Of a stretch of DNA of 64,000 nt, positions 9,538-19,511 are shown one piece after another. The position numbers and the translations under genes were made by a program. Origin of the DNA: Vibrio profundi (GTDB taxonomy: Bacteria > Pseudomonadota > Gammaproteobacteria > Enterobacterales > Vibrionaceae); assembly GCF_005281835.1 (NCBI RefSeq), contig NZ_RZIS01000001.1, forward strand, positions 62,001 to 126,000. Reading direction: 5' to 3'. The notes below the pieces were generated by a model. It saw only the letters and a list, made by a program, of their open reading frames with translations, did no database searches and was not told the origin of the DNA. Every line of letters begins with the position of its first letter. Within the stretch, counting starts at the first letter, position 1.

Positions 9538-10806
9538 TTATTTGGCAAGTTGAGGGAACACTCTTACTAGTTTGATACGGTTTTCTTCCAGTTCCACGAT
9601 TTCCATTGGATGCTGTGCTACCTGGACGCTAAGGTGACTCTCAGGAATATCTTCTAGGTGCTCCAATATCAAGCCATTTAATGTTCTAGGGCCGTCGGTT
9701 GGTAGTTCCCACTGCAAGCCTTTGTTAATGTCTCGAATATTTGCACTGCCTTCAATTAAGAAGCTGCCATCACTTTGAGGAGTAATTTCTTCAGATAAAC
9801 TTGGTGCTATCGAGGTTGTAAATTCACCAACGATCTCTTCTAGAATATCTTCTAAAGTGACGAGGCCATTAATGTCACCATACTCATCAACAATAAGACC
9901 GATACGCTCTTTATTGCGCTGGAATTTGAGCAATTGAACGTTTAACGGTGTCGATTCTGGAATGAAATATATTTCATCAGCGGCACGTAGTAGTGTCTCT
10001 TTGTTGAACTCGTTTTTCTCAAGCATCAAGCGGTAGGCTTCACGCAATCTAAGCATTCCGACCACCTCGTCAATTTGGTCTCGATAAAGCACAATACGAC
10101 CATGAGGTGAGTGAGTAAGCTGTCGAACAATTGACTTCCAATCATCATTGATGTCGATCCCGGTGATCTCATTTCGAGGCACCATGATGTCATTAACGGT
10201 AACGTGTTCAAGGTCGAGAATCGAAACTAGCATGTCTTGGTGACGCTGGGGGATTAAGCTGCCGGCTTCGTTTACTACGGTACGTAGCTCTTCTGAACTT
10301 AAGTGATCGGTGGCGTTGTGGTCGGCTTTTACACCAAGAATACGAATGAAGCCGTTAGTTATGAAATTCACTAAGATCACCAAAGGTGATAGGAGCTTCA
10401 TAAGTATCGTGAGTAGGATACTGCTGGCGTAGGAAACACGTTCTGGGAATAAAGAGGCAATGGTCTTTGGTGTTACCTCTGCAAAAACCAAGATCACTAG
10501 CGTAAGGGCACCAGTTGCAATTGCAACACCAATATCTCCATAGATACGCATACCTAAAATGGTCGCGATAGCAGATGCAAGGATATTAACGAGGTTATTG
10601 CCGATGAGGATCAATCCGATTAGACGATCAGGGCGGCTAAGCAGCTTTTCTACTCGTTTAGCACCTTTATGGCCAGTATTCGCAAGGTGCTTGAGACGGT
10701 AGCGGTTCAAGGACATCATGCCCGTTTCTGAACCAGAGAAGTAACCTGAGATAATAATGAGACACGCGAGTAGCGCAAATAAGATACCCGTTGATATGTC
10801 GTCCAA
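9538..10806 (-). CDS. yfjD: CNNM/CorC-family transporter-like protein (YfjD/CorB)
   Basis: A 422-residue protein with an N-terminal DUF21 transmembrane domain (opening ISGYFSGSETGMMSLN), a pair of CBS domains (around IMVPRNEI and the VDEYGDINGLVTLEDILEE segment) and a C-terminal CorC/HlyC domain. CNNM relatives handle Mg2+ (and Co2+ resistance). Direct transport by this branch is inferred. The start is TTG (codon 10804-10806) with AGGAAAG upstream on the minus strand. In E. coli, yfjD and ypjD also flank ffh, which supports the name. Confidence 0.9.
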   Translation of the reverse strand: MDDISTGILFALLACLIIISGYFSGSETGMMSLNRYRLKHLANTGHKGAKRVEKLLSRPDRLIGLILIGNNLVNILASAIATILGMRIYGDIGVAIATGALTLVILVFAEVTPKTIASLFPERVSYASSILLTILMKLLSPLVILVNFITNGFIRILGVKADHNATDHLSSEELRTVVNEAGSLIPQRHQDMLVSILDLEHVTVNDIMVPRNEITGIDINDDWKSIVRQLTHSPHGRIVLYRDQIDEVVGMLRLREAYRLMLEKNEFNKETLLRAADEIYFIPESTPLNVQLLKFQRNKERIGLIVDEYGDINGLVTLEDILEEIVGEFTTSIAPSLSEEITPQSDGSFLIEGSANIRDINKGLQWELPTDGPRTLNGLILEHLEDIPESHLSVQVAQHPMEIVELEENRIKLVRVFPQLAK

Positions 10807-10896
10807 ACTATTGCTTTCCTATTGAGATGTCTGCTTAATTAATGACCGAATCTGGTCGAGATGTCAATTGAATATATCGTATTCAATATTTTAAAC

Positions 10897-10920
10897 GCAA
10901 GGAGCTTTCCTGCTCCTTGC
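10897..10920 (-). terminator. Hairpin between ypjD and yfjD
   Basis: GCAAGGAGC / GCTCCTTGC is a perfect 9-bp stem with a 6-base loop, lying 15 bases past the ypjD stop on the minus strand. It is followed by GTTTAAAAT, only a short U-run, so it may be a partial terminator or an RNA stabiliser. Confidence 0.55.
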
Positions 10921-10935
10921 TAGAAGGTAATAAAA

Positions 10936-11739
10936 TCAGTTCAGGATGATCTCTTGAACGAAGCGGCTACCGAAGTAAGCCAGAGTCAGTAAGCTAGCGC
11001 CGGCAACGGCAAACCAAGTGACTTTTTGGCCTCGCCAACCTTTTTGATAATGGCCCCAGAGCAATACCGAGTAGATAATCCAAGCTACGAAAGACAACAC
11101 CGCTTTGTGCGCTTTTCCTTGAGCAAACATATCTTCTACGAACACAAAGCCAGTCAGTAATGTACCGGTAAGCAGTAAATTACCAATCATGATGATCTTG
11201 AATAACTGCCTTTCCACCATCATTAATGGAGGGAAGTTTGGATTTAATGCTAAGGCTTTTTTGTTCTTTAATTTGTAGTCTAGCCACGCAAGTTGAAGTG
11301 CGTATAGCGCACCTATGGTTAATGTGGCGTATGAGAATAACGCTAGAGAGATATGTACCAGTAATTTAGGGTCATTTTCTAAATGGCGGATAAACGTGCT
11401 TGGTAGGAAAGCAGCAGCTGATAGATTTAGTGCAGCGAAGCTATAGATAACGGGCAATAAAAACCACAGGCGGTTTTTGAGCATCGCAGCACTCATTACC
11501 AATGAAATGATAAAGCTGATCAAAGAGGCGACATTTAGAATGCTAAGATTCTGGCCACGATCAGAGACAATGAGATCGCTTAGTAACCAAGCGTGAAAAA
11601 CCAAAGCTAGCGCTGCACTTATGAATACAGTTTTAACTCGAATCCCTGTTTGGTGTGCTAAGCCTGGAATGATGGTGGAAATCGCCATTATGTAGAGAAA
11701 GGCTGCAACTATCGCAATGAGGCTGTCCATGGTTTCCAT
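10936..11739 (-). CDS. ypjD: Inner-membrane protein YpjD (cytochrome c assembly CcsA-like)
   Basis: A 267-residue protein with about eight hydrophobic segments, of the CcsA/YpjD cytochrome c assembly-like family. The exact role of YpjD in enterics and vibrios is not established. Two ATGs are possible, at 11739 and 11730. The second has GGA five bases upstream and could be the real start. A perfect minus-strand -10 TATAAT lies at 11763-11768, with no convincing -35. The gene is divergent from ffh, an arrangement shared with E. coli. Confidence 0.85.
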   Translation of the reverse strand: METMDSLIAIVAAFLYIMAISTIIPGLAHQTGIRVKTVFISAALALVFHAWLLSDLIVSDRGQNLSILNVASLISFIISLVMSAAMLKNRLWFLLPVIYSFAALNLSAAAFLPSTFIRHLENDPKLLVHISLALFSYATLTIGALYALQLAWLDYKLKNKKALALNPNFPPLMMVERQLFKIIMIGNLLLTGTLLTGFVFVEDMFAQGKAHKAVLSFVAWIIYSVLLWGHYQKGWRGQKVTWFAVAGASLLTLAYFGSRFVQEIILN

Positions 11740-11933
11740 TAAAATGATTGTCGAATTAATGAATTATACCTTGCATCGACCTCTTGGGCTATCATCGAAA
11801 CCAATTCAATTGAAGTCGGACAAGGTCTCACTTCACACACATCACACAATTACCGAGATACTACGGGTATGACTCGATTGATCGCTAAGGTATACTCACA
11901 GTAATAGTCGCAGTTTTGAGCGAAGAGAAAACT

Positions 11934-13325
11934 ATGTTTGATAATTTAACGGATCGTCTATCCAAAACGCTGAAGAACATCAGCGGTAAAGGTCGCCTGA
12001 CCGAAGAGAATATTAAAGAGACCCTACGCGAAGTGCGTATGGCACTACTTGAAGCAGACGTAGCTTTACCCGTAGTTCGTGATTTTGTAAAACGCGTAAA
12101 AGAAGGCGCGGTAGGTGTAGAGGTTTCTAAATCGCTTACACCGGGCCAAGAATTCATTAAGATCGTTCAAGCTGAACTTGAAGCGGTAATGGGGGAATCT
12201 AACGAAGCGTTAGACCTAGCTGCTCAGCCGCCAGCTGTGATTTTAATGGCCGGTTTACAAGGTGCGGGTAAAACCACATCGGTAGGTAAACTGTCTAAGC
12301 TATTAACTGAGCGCGACAAGAAGAAAGTTCTAGTTGTATCTGCCGACGTTTATCGCCCTGCGGCAATTAAACAGTTGGAAACTTTAGCCGCTGATGTTGG
12401 TGTCGACTTCTTCCCGTCTTCTGCTGACCAAAAGCCTATCGATATCGCGAATGCCGCGATCGATCATGCGAAAAAGAAATTTTATGATGTCCTTCTAGTC
12501 GATACTGCAGGTCGTTTGGCTATCGATGAAGACATGATGGCTGAAATCCAAGAGCTTCATACTGCTATTACGCCAGTAGAAACTCTGTTCGTGGTTGATG
12601 CCATGACAGGTCAAGATGCGGCGAATACGGCGAAAGCTTTTGGTGATGCGCTACCGCTAACTGGTGTGATTCTAACTAAGGTTGATGGTGACGCTCGTGG
12701 TGGTGCTGCGCTGTCGGTGCGTCATATTACTGGTAAACCGATTAAGTTCTTAGGTGTTGGTGAGAAAACTGACGCATTGGAACCATTCCATCCAGATCGT
12801 GTTGCATCTCGTATCTTAGGTATGGGTGACGTTCTGTCTTTAATCGAAGACCTGCAAAAGAACGTTGATACCGAGAAAGCAGAGAAGCTGGCTAAGAAAT
12901 TCAAAGAGAAGAAAGGTTTCGACCTTGAAGACTTCCGTGAGCAACTAGGCCAGATGCAAAACATGGGCGGCATGATGGGCATGATGGATAAGCTTCCAGG
13001 CATGTCTCAGCTACCAGACAACGTAAAAGACAAAGTTGATGACAAGATGTTCAAGCAGATGGAAGCGATCATCAACTCTATGACGATGAAAGAGCGCCAG
13101 CGCCCTGAGCTAATTAAAGGCTCACGTAAAAAGCGTATTGCAGCTGGTTCTGGTACTCAGGTACAGGACGTAAACCGCTTGCTAAAACAGTTCACCCAAA
13201 TGCAGAAGATGATGAAGAAAATGCAGAAAGGTGGAATGAAAGGCATGATGCGTAACATGCAAGGCATGATGGGCGGCGGTGGTATGGGCGGAATGGGTGG
13301 TGGATTCAACCCATTTGGTCGATAA
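11934..13325 (+). CDS. ffh: Signal recognition particle protein, GTPase
   Basis: A 463-residue protein using ATG 11934 (MFDNLTDRLS, as in the family). The frame extends 18 bases further upstream through a TTG. The N domain is followed by the G domain with P-loop GLQGAGKTT at 107-115, DTAGR and TKVDGDARGG, then a methionine-rich M domain that binds 4.5S RNA and signal sequences, ending in a Met/Gly-rich tail. With 4.5S RNA it targets nascent membrane proteins to FtsY and SecYEG. A good -10 TATACT lies at 11891-11896, giving a leader of roughly 30 bases. Confidence 0.98.
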   Translation: MFDNLTDRLSKTLKNISGKGRLTEENIKETLREVRMALLEADVALPVVRDFVKRVKEGAVGVEVSKSLTPGQEFIKIVQAELEAVMGESNEALDLAAQPPAVILMAGLQGAGKTTSVGKLSKLLTERDKKKVLVVSADVYRPAAIKQLETLAADVGVDFFPSSADQKPIDIANAAIDHAKKKFYDVLLVDTAGRLAIDEDMMAEIQELHTAITPVETLFVVDAMTGQDAANTAKAFGDALPLTGVILTKVDGDARGGAALSVRHITGKPIKFLGVGEKTDALEPFHPDRVASRILGMGDVLSLIEDLQKNVDTEKAEKLAKKFKEKKGFDLEDFREQLGQMQNMGGMMGMMDKLPGMSQLPDNVKDKVDDKMFKQMEAIINSMTMKERQRPELIKGSRKKRIAAGSGTQVQDVNRLLKQFTQMQKMMKKMQKGGMKGMMRNMQGMMGGGGMGGMGGGFNPFGR

Positions 13326-13412
13326 CAGCTCAAGCATCGTTAATTTTCAGACTGTTATCTGTGTCACAATAAATATACAGCTAATGTGTTGGTGAAAAAA
13401 TAGCTAAACCCC

Positions 13413-13447
13413 TTGCATTGCCCCGGAATAAGAGTAAAATTCCGGGG
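13413..13447 (+). promoter_or_regulatory. rpsP operon promoter with GC-rich discriminator inside a palindrome
   Basis: TTGCAT (13413-13418), 16 bases, then TAAAAT (13435-13440), followed by the GC-rich stretch TCCGGGGC where the discriminator should be. Such a discriminator is typical of stringently controlled ribosomal promoters. The -10 and discriminator also form the right arm of a 9-bp palindrome, CCCCGGAAT / ATTCCGGGG (13421-13429 and 13439-13447). If transcription comes from ffh instead, the palindrome followed by CTTTAATTT could act as a weak terminator. Confidence 0.6.
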
Positions 13448-13533
13448 CTTTAATTTGGCACGAGACCCCAGACTATTTAGCGATAAATGGTTATTGGGGT
13501 TAATTATTTTTTTAAGAAAGCAAAGAGGACGAC

Positions 13534-13782
13534 ATGGTAACCATTCGTTTGGCACGTCACGGCGCTAAGAAGCGTCCATTCTATCAAATCGTAGTTGCGG
13601 ATAGCCGTAACGCTGCAACTGGCCGTTTCATCGAGAAAGTAGGTTTCTTTAACCCTACAGCTCAAGGTCAAGAAGAAGGTCTACGTCTAGACCTAGATCG
13701 CGTTAACCACTGGGTTGGTCAAGGCGCATCTCTATCTGACCGCGTAGCTAAGCTAGTTAAAGACGCTCAAAAAGCGGCTTAA
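13534..13782 (+). CDS. rpsP: 30S ribosomal protein S16
   Basis: An 82-residue protein with the S16 opening [20 protein letters not shown] and the usual length. It binds 16S rRNA in the 30S body and is needed for assembly. It is the first gene of the conserved rpsP-rimM-trmD-rplS operon. Strong Shine-Dalgarno AGAGGA ahead of the ATG. Confidence 0.99.
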   Translation: MVTIRLARHGAKKRPFYQIVVADSRNAATGRFIEKVGFFNPTAQGQEEGLRLDLDRVNHWVGQGASLSDRVAKLVKDAQKAA

Positions 13783-13811
13783 TTTTTACTTTAAAGTAGA
13801 AGAATTAGCTT

Positions 13812-14366
13812 ATGTCGATGAAGGGTAAAGAAACAATGAGCAAACAAGACGAAAAAATTGTTATGGGCAAGTTTGGTGCTACCTATGGCATTCGTGGTTG
13901 GCTCAAAGTTTTTTCCTACACAGACAATGCTGAAAGCATATTCGATTACTCCCCTTGGTACATTAACCAAAAGGGGAAGTGGGTCGAGTTCACAGTAGAA
14001 AGCTGGAAGCGCCATAACAAAGGTATGGTGTGTAAGCTGGATGGGTTTGAAGTTCGCGAGGACGCTCATGCTCTGACTAACTTTGAAATCGCTATTGACC
14101 CTGCTTCGTTACCAGAATTGTCAGAAGATGAATTCTACTGGCGTGAATTGTTTGGTATGCAAGTCGTAACTACTAAAGGTTACGATCTAGGTGTCGTTAC
14201 AGACATGCTAGAAACTGGCTCAAACGATGTTCTAGTAATTAAAGCAAATCTTAAAGATGCTTTCGGACAAAAGGAACGGTTAATCCCGTACCTTGAAGAG
14301 CAAGTGATCAAGAATGTTGATCGCGAAGCTCAACGGATCGAAGTTGACTGGGATCCTGGATTCTAA
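13812..14366 (+). CDS. rimM: 16S rRNA maturation factor RimM
   Basis: A 184-residue protein. The N-terminal RimM barrel begins at [18 protein letters not shown] and a C-terminal PRC-barrel domain follows ([12 protein letters not shown], then [10 protein letters not shown]). It helps 30S head maturation and binds S19. Two ATGs are in frame, at 13812 and 13836. The longer form is taken because it matches the length usual in Vibrio. It lies 29 bp after rpsP in the same operon. Confidence 0.97.
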   Translation: MSMKGKETMSKQDEKIVMGKFGATYGIRGWLKVFSYTDNAESIFDYSPWYINQKGKWVEFTVESWKRHNKGMVCKLDGFEVREDAHALTNFEIAIDPASLPELSEDEFYWRELFGMQVVTTKGYDLGVVTDMLETGSNDVLVIKANLKDAFGQKERLIPYLEEQVIKNVDREAQRIEVDWDPGF

Positions 14367-14393
14367 CTCTAAAATTTCAGAGCGAGAGAACAC

Positions 14394-15134
14394 ATGTGGG
14401 TTGGCGTAATTAGCCTATTTCCTGAAATGTTCCGTTCTGTTACTGATTTTGGAGTAACAGGTCAAGCGGTTAAAAAAGGTCTTTTATCTATTGAGACATG
14501 GAATCCTCGCGATTTCACTCAAGATAAACATCGCACTGTTGATGACAGACCTTACGGTGGTGGTCCTGGCATGCTAATGATGGTTCAGCCTTTGCGCGAT
14601 GCCATTCATGCAGCTAAGAAAACGTCACCGGGTAAGACGAAAGTTATCTACCTTTCACCTCAAGGTCGCAAGCTCGACCAGCAAGGTGTAGAAGAGTTGG
14701 CAACTAATGAGAATTTACTTCTTATTTGTGGCCGATACGAAGGAGTAGATGAGCGCATTATTCAATCTGAAGTTGACGAAGAATGGTCAATTGGTGATTT
14801 TGTGATGACGGGTGGTGAACTGCCAGCCATGACGTTAATTGATTCAGTGTCTCGGTTTATACCGGGTGTGCTTGGAGATTTTGCGTCAGCAGAAGAAGAT
14901 TCTTTTGCAAATGGTTTGCTAGATTGCCCTCACTATACGCGCCCTGAGGTGCTAGACGATAAAGAAGTGCCATTGGTACTCAAGTCTGGAAACCACAAGG
15001 ACATTCGTCGCTGGCGATTAAAACAATCGCTAGGCCGTACTTGGCTAAGAAGACCAGAACTCCTGGAAAACCTAGCTCTGACTGACGAACAGGAACAATT
15101 ACTGGCTGAATTCGTTCGTGAGCATCGCTCGTAA
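14394..15134 (+). CDS. trmD: tRNA (guanine-N1)-methyltransferase
   Basis: A 246-residue SPOUT-class enzyme starting [13 protein letters not shown]. The trefoil-knot SAM site is visible as [11 protein letters not shown] and [15 protein letters not shown]. It methylates G37 of tRNAs next to the anticodon and so prevents +1 frameshifting. It is the third gene of the ribosomal operon, 27 bp after rimM, with GCGAGAG as ribosome binding site. Confidence 0.99.
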   Translation: MWVGVISLFPEMFRSVTDFGVTGQAVKKGLLSIETWNPRDFTQDKHRTVDDRPYGGGPGMLMMVQPLRDAIHAAKKTSPGKTKVIYLSPQGRKLDQQGVEELATNENLLLICGRYEGVDERIIQSEVDEEWSIGDFVMTGGELPAMTLIDSVSRFIPGVLGDFASAEEDSFANGLLDCPHYTRPEVLDDKEVPLVLKSGNHKDIRRWRLKQSLGRTWLRRPELLENLALTDEQEQLLAEFVREHRS

Positions 15135-15194
15135 ATGAAAAGCAAGCAGTAACCTATTAAATTTAGTATCAGTTTATTCTAGGAATTTATACAA

Positions 15195-15548
15195 ATGAGC
15201 AACATCATCAAGGCTCTTGAAGAAGAGCAACTAAAATCAGACCTTCCTAAATTCGCACCAGGTGACACTGTTGTAGTTCAGGTTAAGGTAAAAGAAGGTG
15301 ACCGTGAGCGTCTACAGGCTTTCGAAGGCGTTGTAATCGCTATTCGTAACCGTGGTCTTCACTCTGCATTCACAGTTCGTAAGATCTCGAACGGTGAAGG
15401 TGTTGAGCGTACGTTCCAAACTCACTCTCCAATGGTTGATAGCATTGAAGTTAAACGCCGCGGTGCAGTACGTCGTGCCAAGCTGTACTACCTACGTGAG
15501 CGTTCTGGTAAGTCTGCTCGTATTAAAGAGAAGCTTGCTAAGAAGTAA
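15195..15548 (+). CDS. rplS: 50S ribosomal protein L19
   Basis: A 117-residue protein with the L19 hallmarks [16 protein letters not shown] near residues 21-36 and the basic block [21 protein letters not shown]. It sits at the 30S-50S interface. It is the last gene of the rpsP operon and is followed by a strong terminator. Confidence 0.99.
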   Translation: MSNIIKALEEEQLKSDLPKFAPGDTVVVQVKVKEGDRERLQAFEGVVIAIRNRGLHSAFTVRKISNGEGVERTFQTHSPMVDSIEVKRRGAVRRAKLYYLRERSGKSARIKEKLAKK

Positions 15549-15569
15549 TTCTTTTTGCATTCTATCGAT

Positions 15570-15599
15570 AAAAGCGGAGCCATTTGGCTCCGCTTTTTT
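15570..15599 (+). terminator. Intrinsic terminator of the rpsP-rplS operon
   Basis: A 12-bp stem (AAAAGCGGAGCC / GGCTCCGCTTTT) with an ATTT loop and a run of six T. Confidence 0.95.
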
Positions 15600-15633
15600 G
15601 TATCTGTTATTTGTCTGAGTTTCAGATAGATAT

Positions 15634-15657
15634 AAAAAAGCAGGTATAAATACCTGC
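15634..15657 (-). terminator. Intrinsic terminator after yacG
   Basis: On the minus strand GCAGGTA-TTTA-TACCTGC is followed by TTTTTTATA. It lies 24 bases past the yacG stop and ends the pil-coaE-zapD-yacG direction of transcription. Confidence 0.85.
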
Positions 15658-15680
15658 CCTTATAGTTCGATAGTGAATGA

Positions 15681-15878
15681 CTAATACTGATCTTCAGACC
15701 AACCATCACTGTCAGACATATCAGGTGCACCAGCAATGCTGTTTTCTTCATCTGCCCATTCACCAAAATCAATCATTTGACATTGTTTACTGCAAAATGG
15801 GCGATGAGGGCTTTGCTCTCCCCATTCCACATCAGTACTGCATTGTGGGCATTTTACAATCGTTAGCTTCTTAGACAT
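15681..15878 (-). CDS. yacG: DNA gyrase inhibitor YacG
   Basis: A 65-residue zinc protein with four cysteines, in [10 protein letters not shown] (residues 9-18) and [14 protein letters not shown], followed by an acidic tail. The E. coli homologue binds zinc and the GyrB C-terminal domain and inhibits gyrase. It is the last gene of the minus-strand run after zapD and coaE, an order kept in E. coli. Confidence 0.95.
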   Translation of the reverse strand: MSKKLTIVKCPQCSTDVEWGEQSPHRPFCSKQCQMIDFGEWADEENSIAGAPDMSDSDGWSEDQY

Positions 15879-15917
15879 ATATCGTGGTTCTTTAGTGTAG
15901 TCAGGTAAAATAAGGAC

Positions 15918-16658
15918 TTAGCTACAAATAGCTAAGTCAAATTCAATGTCTTTTGTGCAAGCTTGGCCTGTTTCAAAACTCATGAATTTGACGGCAAAAC
16001 GGTTCTTATGACCAGAAATCATTGGGTAAGCACCATATTGCATTGGAATGGAAAGCCTTAAAATATTGGCTTCTTCGGCATCACTTTGGAAAAAACCTGC
16101 GCGCGCCATTTGACTGGTAAAGTGACCAGTTTCTCTGGTTAGTTTCAGCCATAAGCTTAGTGCGTCGAATAAGGCTTGTAGGCTATCCGTCCAAGATTTA
16201 GCATCACGAATCTTTTTATCGATTGGTAGGTGAAGCCAATAATGAAGAGCCGGAAGATCAAAACAACAAGATCCACCAGGTAAATTAAAACGTTGACGAA
16301 TTGCACTTAGGAATCGGTCTTCCTTGAGTGATTGTCCAAAACGTTCAGCAAGCATAAGCTGGCGATGAACTTGGTCAACATTGTTTAGTAGAGACAGAAG
16401 CATCTCTTGATCAACACCATCTACATTCAGCCAACTTTTATAGGTTAGCCTTTGTTTCTCAATGTCTTTTGCAAGCTCACTTTTTAATTGGATCTGCTCA
16501 AAAATTTCTAACAAGTCAAATAGTGAGCGGAAGAATAGCTGATATTGCTGAGGATCAGAAAAAGTTGATGACACGTGAAGTTGCCTTAACAGTGATTCCA
16601 CTCTTAAGTAAATGCGGGTTTTCTCGTTTAATGGATGTTCAAACTTATGGGTGGTCAT
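15918..16658 (-). CDS. zapD: Cell division protein ZapD
   Basis: A 246-residue protein of the ZapD (YacF) family: an alpha-helical N-terminal half, then a beta-rich part with [18 protein letters not shown] and [17 protein letters not shown]. It bundles FtsZ filaments at the Z-ring. It lies between coaE and yacG with short gaps, as in other gammaproteobacteria. Confidence 0.95.
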   Translation of the reverse strand: MTTHKFEHPLNEKTRIYLRVESLLRQLHVSSTFSDPQQYQLFFRSLFDLLEIFEQIQLKSELAKDIEKQRLTYKSWLNVDGVDQEMLLSLLNNVDQVHRQLMLAERFGQSLKEDRFLSAIRQRFNLPGGSCCFDLPALHYWLHLPIDKKIRDAKSWTDSLQALFDALSLWLKLTRETGHFTSQMARAGFFQSDAEEANILRLSIPMQYGAYPMISGHKNRFAVKFMSFETGQACTKDIEFDLAICS

Positions 16659-16690
16659 CTAACTAGCCTTAATTCTGCTCTTTGCTATTT

Positions 16691-17299
16691 TCACCGATTT
16701 TCCCTACAAATAGCCAGATACTTTTGATGTAAATCTGTGACTTGAGGCAAAAGTTTTTCGTTTTTCGTACTATTTTTAATCACATCATTTGCGATGGCTA
16801 AACGTTGCTCGCGAGAAGCTTGTGAACGAAGAATCGCTTCAACTTGCGCTTCTGAAACCTTATCTCGGGAAACCGTTCTACGAATTTGTTCTTCGGCCGA
16901 AACATCAACAACTAATACGCGATCGGCCATAGACTGCATGTTGTTCTCTACAAGTAATGGTACGACTAATAAACCATAGGGTGATGAAATCTTGGCAAGA
17001 TCTAAGTTAATTTTTTCGCGAATCATGGGATGAAGTAGTGCATTGAGCCACGCCTTCTCTGATTCATTTGAAAAAATAACCTCACGAAGTTTTTGTCGGT
17101 TGAGTGAACCTTCAGGTAATAGGATCTCTTCACCGTACCTTTGTATGATGGTCTTTAGGCCTAGGCTTCCTACTTCAACCACTTCTCGTGCAACGACGTC
17201 AGCATCAACGATATCAATGCCAAAATGTTCACTGAATAAGTTGGCGACCGTAGTTTTCCCGCTGGCGATGCCGCCTGTTAAACCAATGACTAGTGACAT
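16691..17299 (-). CDS. coaE: Dephospho-CoA kinase
   Basis: A 202-residue P-loop kinase with GLTGGIASGKTT at residues 6-17 and the DADVVAREVVE segment that follows in the family. It phosphorylates the ribose 3'-OH of dephospho-CoA, the last step of coenzyme A synthesis. Its start lies right at the pilD stop (17301-17303), so the two are probably coupled. panB and panC, earlier steps of the same pathway, lie elsewhere in this window. Confidence 0.97.
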   Translation of the reverse strand: MSLVIGLTGGIASGKTTVANLFSEHFGIDIVDADVVAREVVEVGSLGLKTIIQRYGEEILLPEGSLNRQKLREVIFSNESEKAWLNALLHPMIREKINLDLAKISSPYGLLVVPLLVENNMQSMADRVLVVDVSAEEQIRRTVSRDKVSEAQVEAILRSQASREQRLAIANDVIKNSTKNEKLLPQVTDLHQKYLAICRENR

Positions 17300-17300
17300 G

Positions 17301-18170
17301 TTAAATACCTAAGATGGAAGTGAAGTACCAATCAATAATTTGATCGCCCCAAATTAAACTGATCCAGCCGGCAATAGCAAGGTACGGACCGAACGGGAAA
17401 GCCTTATCAATGCCTTGTTTTTGTAATCTTAATTGAATGCTCCCAAATACTAGACCGACGAGGGATGATAAAAGAATGATCAGTGGTAAATGTTGCCAGC
17501 CGAGCCATGCGCCAAGAGCGGCGAGAAGTTTGAAGTCGCCAAACCCCATTCCGTCTTTTCCGGTCAGAACTTTAAAAATCCAATAAACAGACCATAGACA
17601 TAGGTAGCCAGCCATTGCGCCGATGACAGCGTCTTGTAGTGAAACTTCAGTGAGGTTGAACAGCGAGAGTGCAATGCCTGACCACATTAAAGGCAGAGTT
17701 AACTGGTCCGGGAGTAGCATTGTGTCGAGATCGATAAAGGTGGCTGCAATCAAAATGAAAGTAAAAAATATTAACGCGACACTAAAAGCACTAAACCCAA
17801 AGGTTGTGGCCACAGTGAAACTCATCACTGCCGTCAGTAACTCAATGGCAGGGTAGCGAATGCTAATTGGGTTAGCGCATTGGTGACATTTGCCTCTCAG
17901 AAGCAGCCAACTGAGTACTGGAACATTATCGATAAGTCGGAGCTGTGTATTACATTTAGGGCAAGTAGAGCGAGGAACGCTTAAGTTGTATTTCCCCTCT
18001 GGCATTGGAATATTATATTCAGGGAAACATTCTGAGCACTCTTGTTTCCATTCTCGCTCCATCATAATTGGAAGCCGATGAATAACGACGTTTAAAAAAC
18101 TACCGACGATCAAGCCGAATACAGCAGCCATAGAAGGGAACAGCCATGGGTAATAGTAGAGTGCATCCAT
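17301..18170 (-). CDS. pilD: Type IV prepilin peptidase / N-methyltransferase
   Basis: A 289-residue integral membrane enzyme. The cytoplasmic loop carries the two CxxC pairs, Cys70/Cys73 and Cys95/Cys98. The two catalytic aspartates of the GxGD-type protease are visible in [12 protein letters not shown] and [14 protein letters not shown]. It cleaves the leader of PilA and other type II/IV pseudopilins and N-methylates the new N-terminus. Last pil gene of the cluster. Confidence 0.97.
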   Translation of the reverse strand: MDALYYYPWLFPSMAAVFGLIVGSFLNVVIHRLPIMMEREWKQECSECFPEYNIPMPEGKYNLSVPRSTCPKCNTQLRLIDNVPVLSWLLLRGKCHQCANPISIRYPAIELLTAVMSFTVATTFGFSAFSVALIFFTFILIAATFIDLDTMLLPDQLTLPLMWSGIALSLFNLTEVSLQDAVIGAMAGYLCLWSVYWIFKVLTGKDGMGFGDFKLLAALGAWLGWQHLPLIILLSSLVGLVFGSIQLRLQKQGIDKAFPFGPYLAIAGWISLIWGDQIIDWYFTSILGI

Positions 18171-18238
18171 TTGTTTCTAGTGCCACCAAAATTAGGTTCA
18201 AGCGAAGCGCTTGGGAATCAATGAAAAGGTTCTACATA

Positions 18239-19465
18239 CTATCCTAATACACTCATTAAGTTAAAGATTGGTAAGTACATTGCTACGACTAATCCCCCAA
18301 CGACTGTTCCGAGGAAAACAATAATCAACGGTTCTAAAATCTTACCAAGGTTATCAACCGTATTATCCACTTCAAATTCATAAATAGTGGCCACTTTATT
18401 CAGCATATCGTCCAGCTTTCCAGACTCCTCACCAATCATCACCATTTGTAAAACCATTTCCGGGAAGGCATTGGTATTGCGCATTGCAATATACATTGGC
18501 ACACCTGCGGCGGTTTCACGATGTACTTCACCAATAGCGGTTTGATAATGGGTGTTACCGGCTGTTTTTGCTGTTGTTTTTAAGCTAGTTAAAATAGGAA
18601 TACCAGAGCTAAAACTGGTGGCAAGTGTTCGACTAGATTTTGCAATTGATGCTTTCGAAATGATGGAACCTAGCACTGGGAACCTTAACCCGATACGACT
18701 CGTGGCGAGCCTAATGGAAAATGAACGCTTGCGGATAATACGGAATGATAGAATGCAAATAATAATCAAGAGTGCGCCCCACAAACTGTAGGACTGTACC
18801 CAGTGGGAAAGGAGCAAGATTTTTTTGGTAAACCAAGGTAAGTCGGCCCCAAAACCAGAAAACATGCTTTCAAACTCTGGAATCACAATTGTAAGCATTA
18901 AATAAGATACGGTAAGGGCGACAGCGATGACTATACAAGGGTAAATGAGCGCTTTGATTACTTTTGCTTTTAGTTGTTCACTTTTTTCTCGGTAGGTAGC
19001 TAAACGTTCAAATACCTCGGCCAAATTACCAGATTGCTCGCCTGAGGCGACTAAATCCGTATAAAGGTCATCAAAATGACGACTTGCCGTTCTCATTGTT
19101 TTGGACAATGGGGTACCTGCTTCCACCCCTTTACTGATGTGGGTTAAGATCGATTTCATTTCGGCTTTTCGGTGGTTGTCGGAAACTAGTTTTATCGCTT
19201 GTACGATAGGAACACCAGTGGCTAGCATAGTGGCAAGCTGTCGAGTAAGAACCGTAATATCTTTGGCTTTTACCCTATGGCTTATCCGTGTAAATGCTGA
19301 AACACTGCTTTTTTTAATTTTCTTTATTTGGATATGTTGTTCTTTGAGTTTGTCCCGAACCTCGATCTCAGTTAACGCCAGAGTTTGTCCTGAAACTTTC
19401 TTACCTGAACTATTAATGCCTTTCCAGCGATAGTTTTTTAATTGATTTTTCATGGAGGATTTCAT
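18239..19465 (-). CDS. pilC: Type IV pilus inner-membrane platform protein
   Basis: A 408-residue GspF/PilC family protein with two duplicated T2SF domains ([20 protein letters not shown] and the second [18 protein letters not shown]) and three hydrophobic segments. It couples the PilB motor to pilin assembly in the inner membrane. Two starts are possible, 19465 and the ATG four codons on at 19453. A 7-bp tandem repeat separates it from pilB. Confidence 0.96.
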   Translation of the reverse strand: MKSSMKNQLKNYRWKGINSSGKKVSGQTLALTEIEVRDKLKEQHIQIKKIKKSSVSAFTRISHRVKAKDITVLTRQLATMLATGVPIVQAIKLVSDNHRKAEMKSILTHISKGVEAGTPLSKTMRTASRHFDDLYTDLVASGEQSGNLAEVFERLATYREKSEQLKAKVIKALIYPCIVIAVALTVSYLMLTIVIPEFESMFSGFGADLPWFTKKILLLSHWVQSYSLWGALLIIICILSFRIIRKRSFSIRLATSRIGLRFPVLGSIISKASIAKSSRTLATSFSSGIPILTSLKTTAKTAGNTHYQTAIGEVHRETAAGVPMYIAMRNTNAFPEMVLQMVMIGEESGKLDDMLNKVATIYEFEVDNTVDNLGKILEPLIIVFLGTVVGGLVVAMYLPIFNLMSVLG

Positions 19466-19480
19466 GACTTGCCCGTTAAT

Positions 19481-19508
19481 TGATAGCTGATAGCTGATAG
19501 CTGATAGC
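19481..19508. repeat. Four tandem copies of a 7-bp repeat between pilB and pilC
   Basis: TGATAGC is repeated four times without mismatch on the plus strand (GCTATCA on the coding strand). It fills most of the 46-bp gap between the pilB stop (19512) and the pilC ATG (19465), ending about 15 bases before that ATG. Because 7 is not a multiple of 3 and the tract is non-coding, copy-number change would alter only the pilB-pilC spacing. Confidence 0.95.
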
Positions 19509-19511
19509 TGG

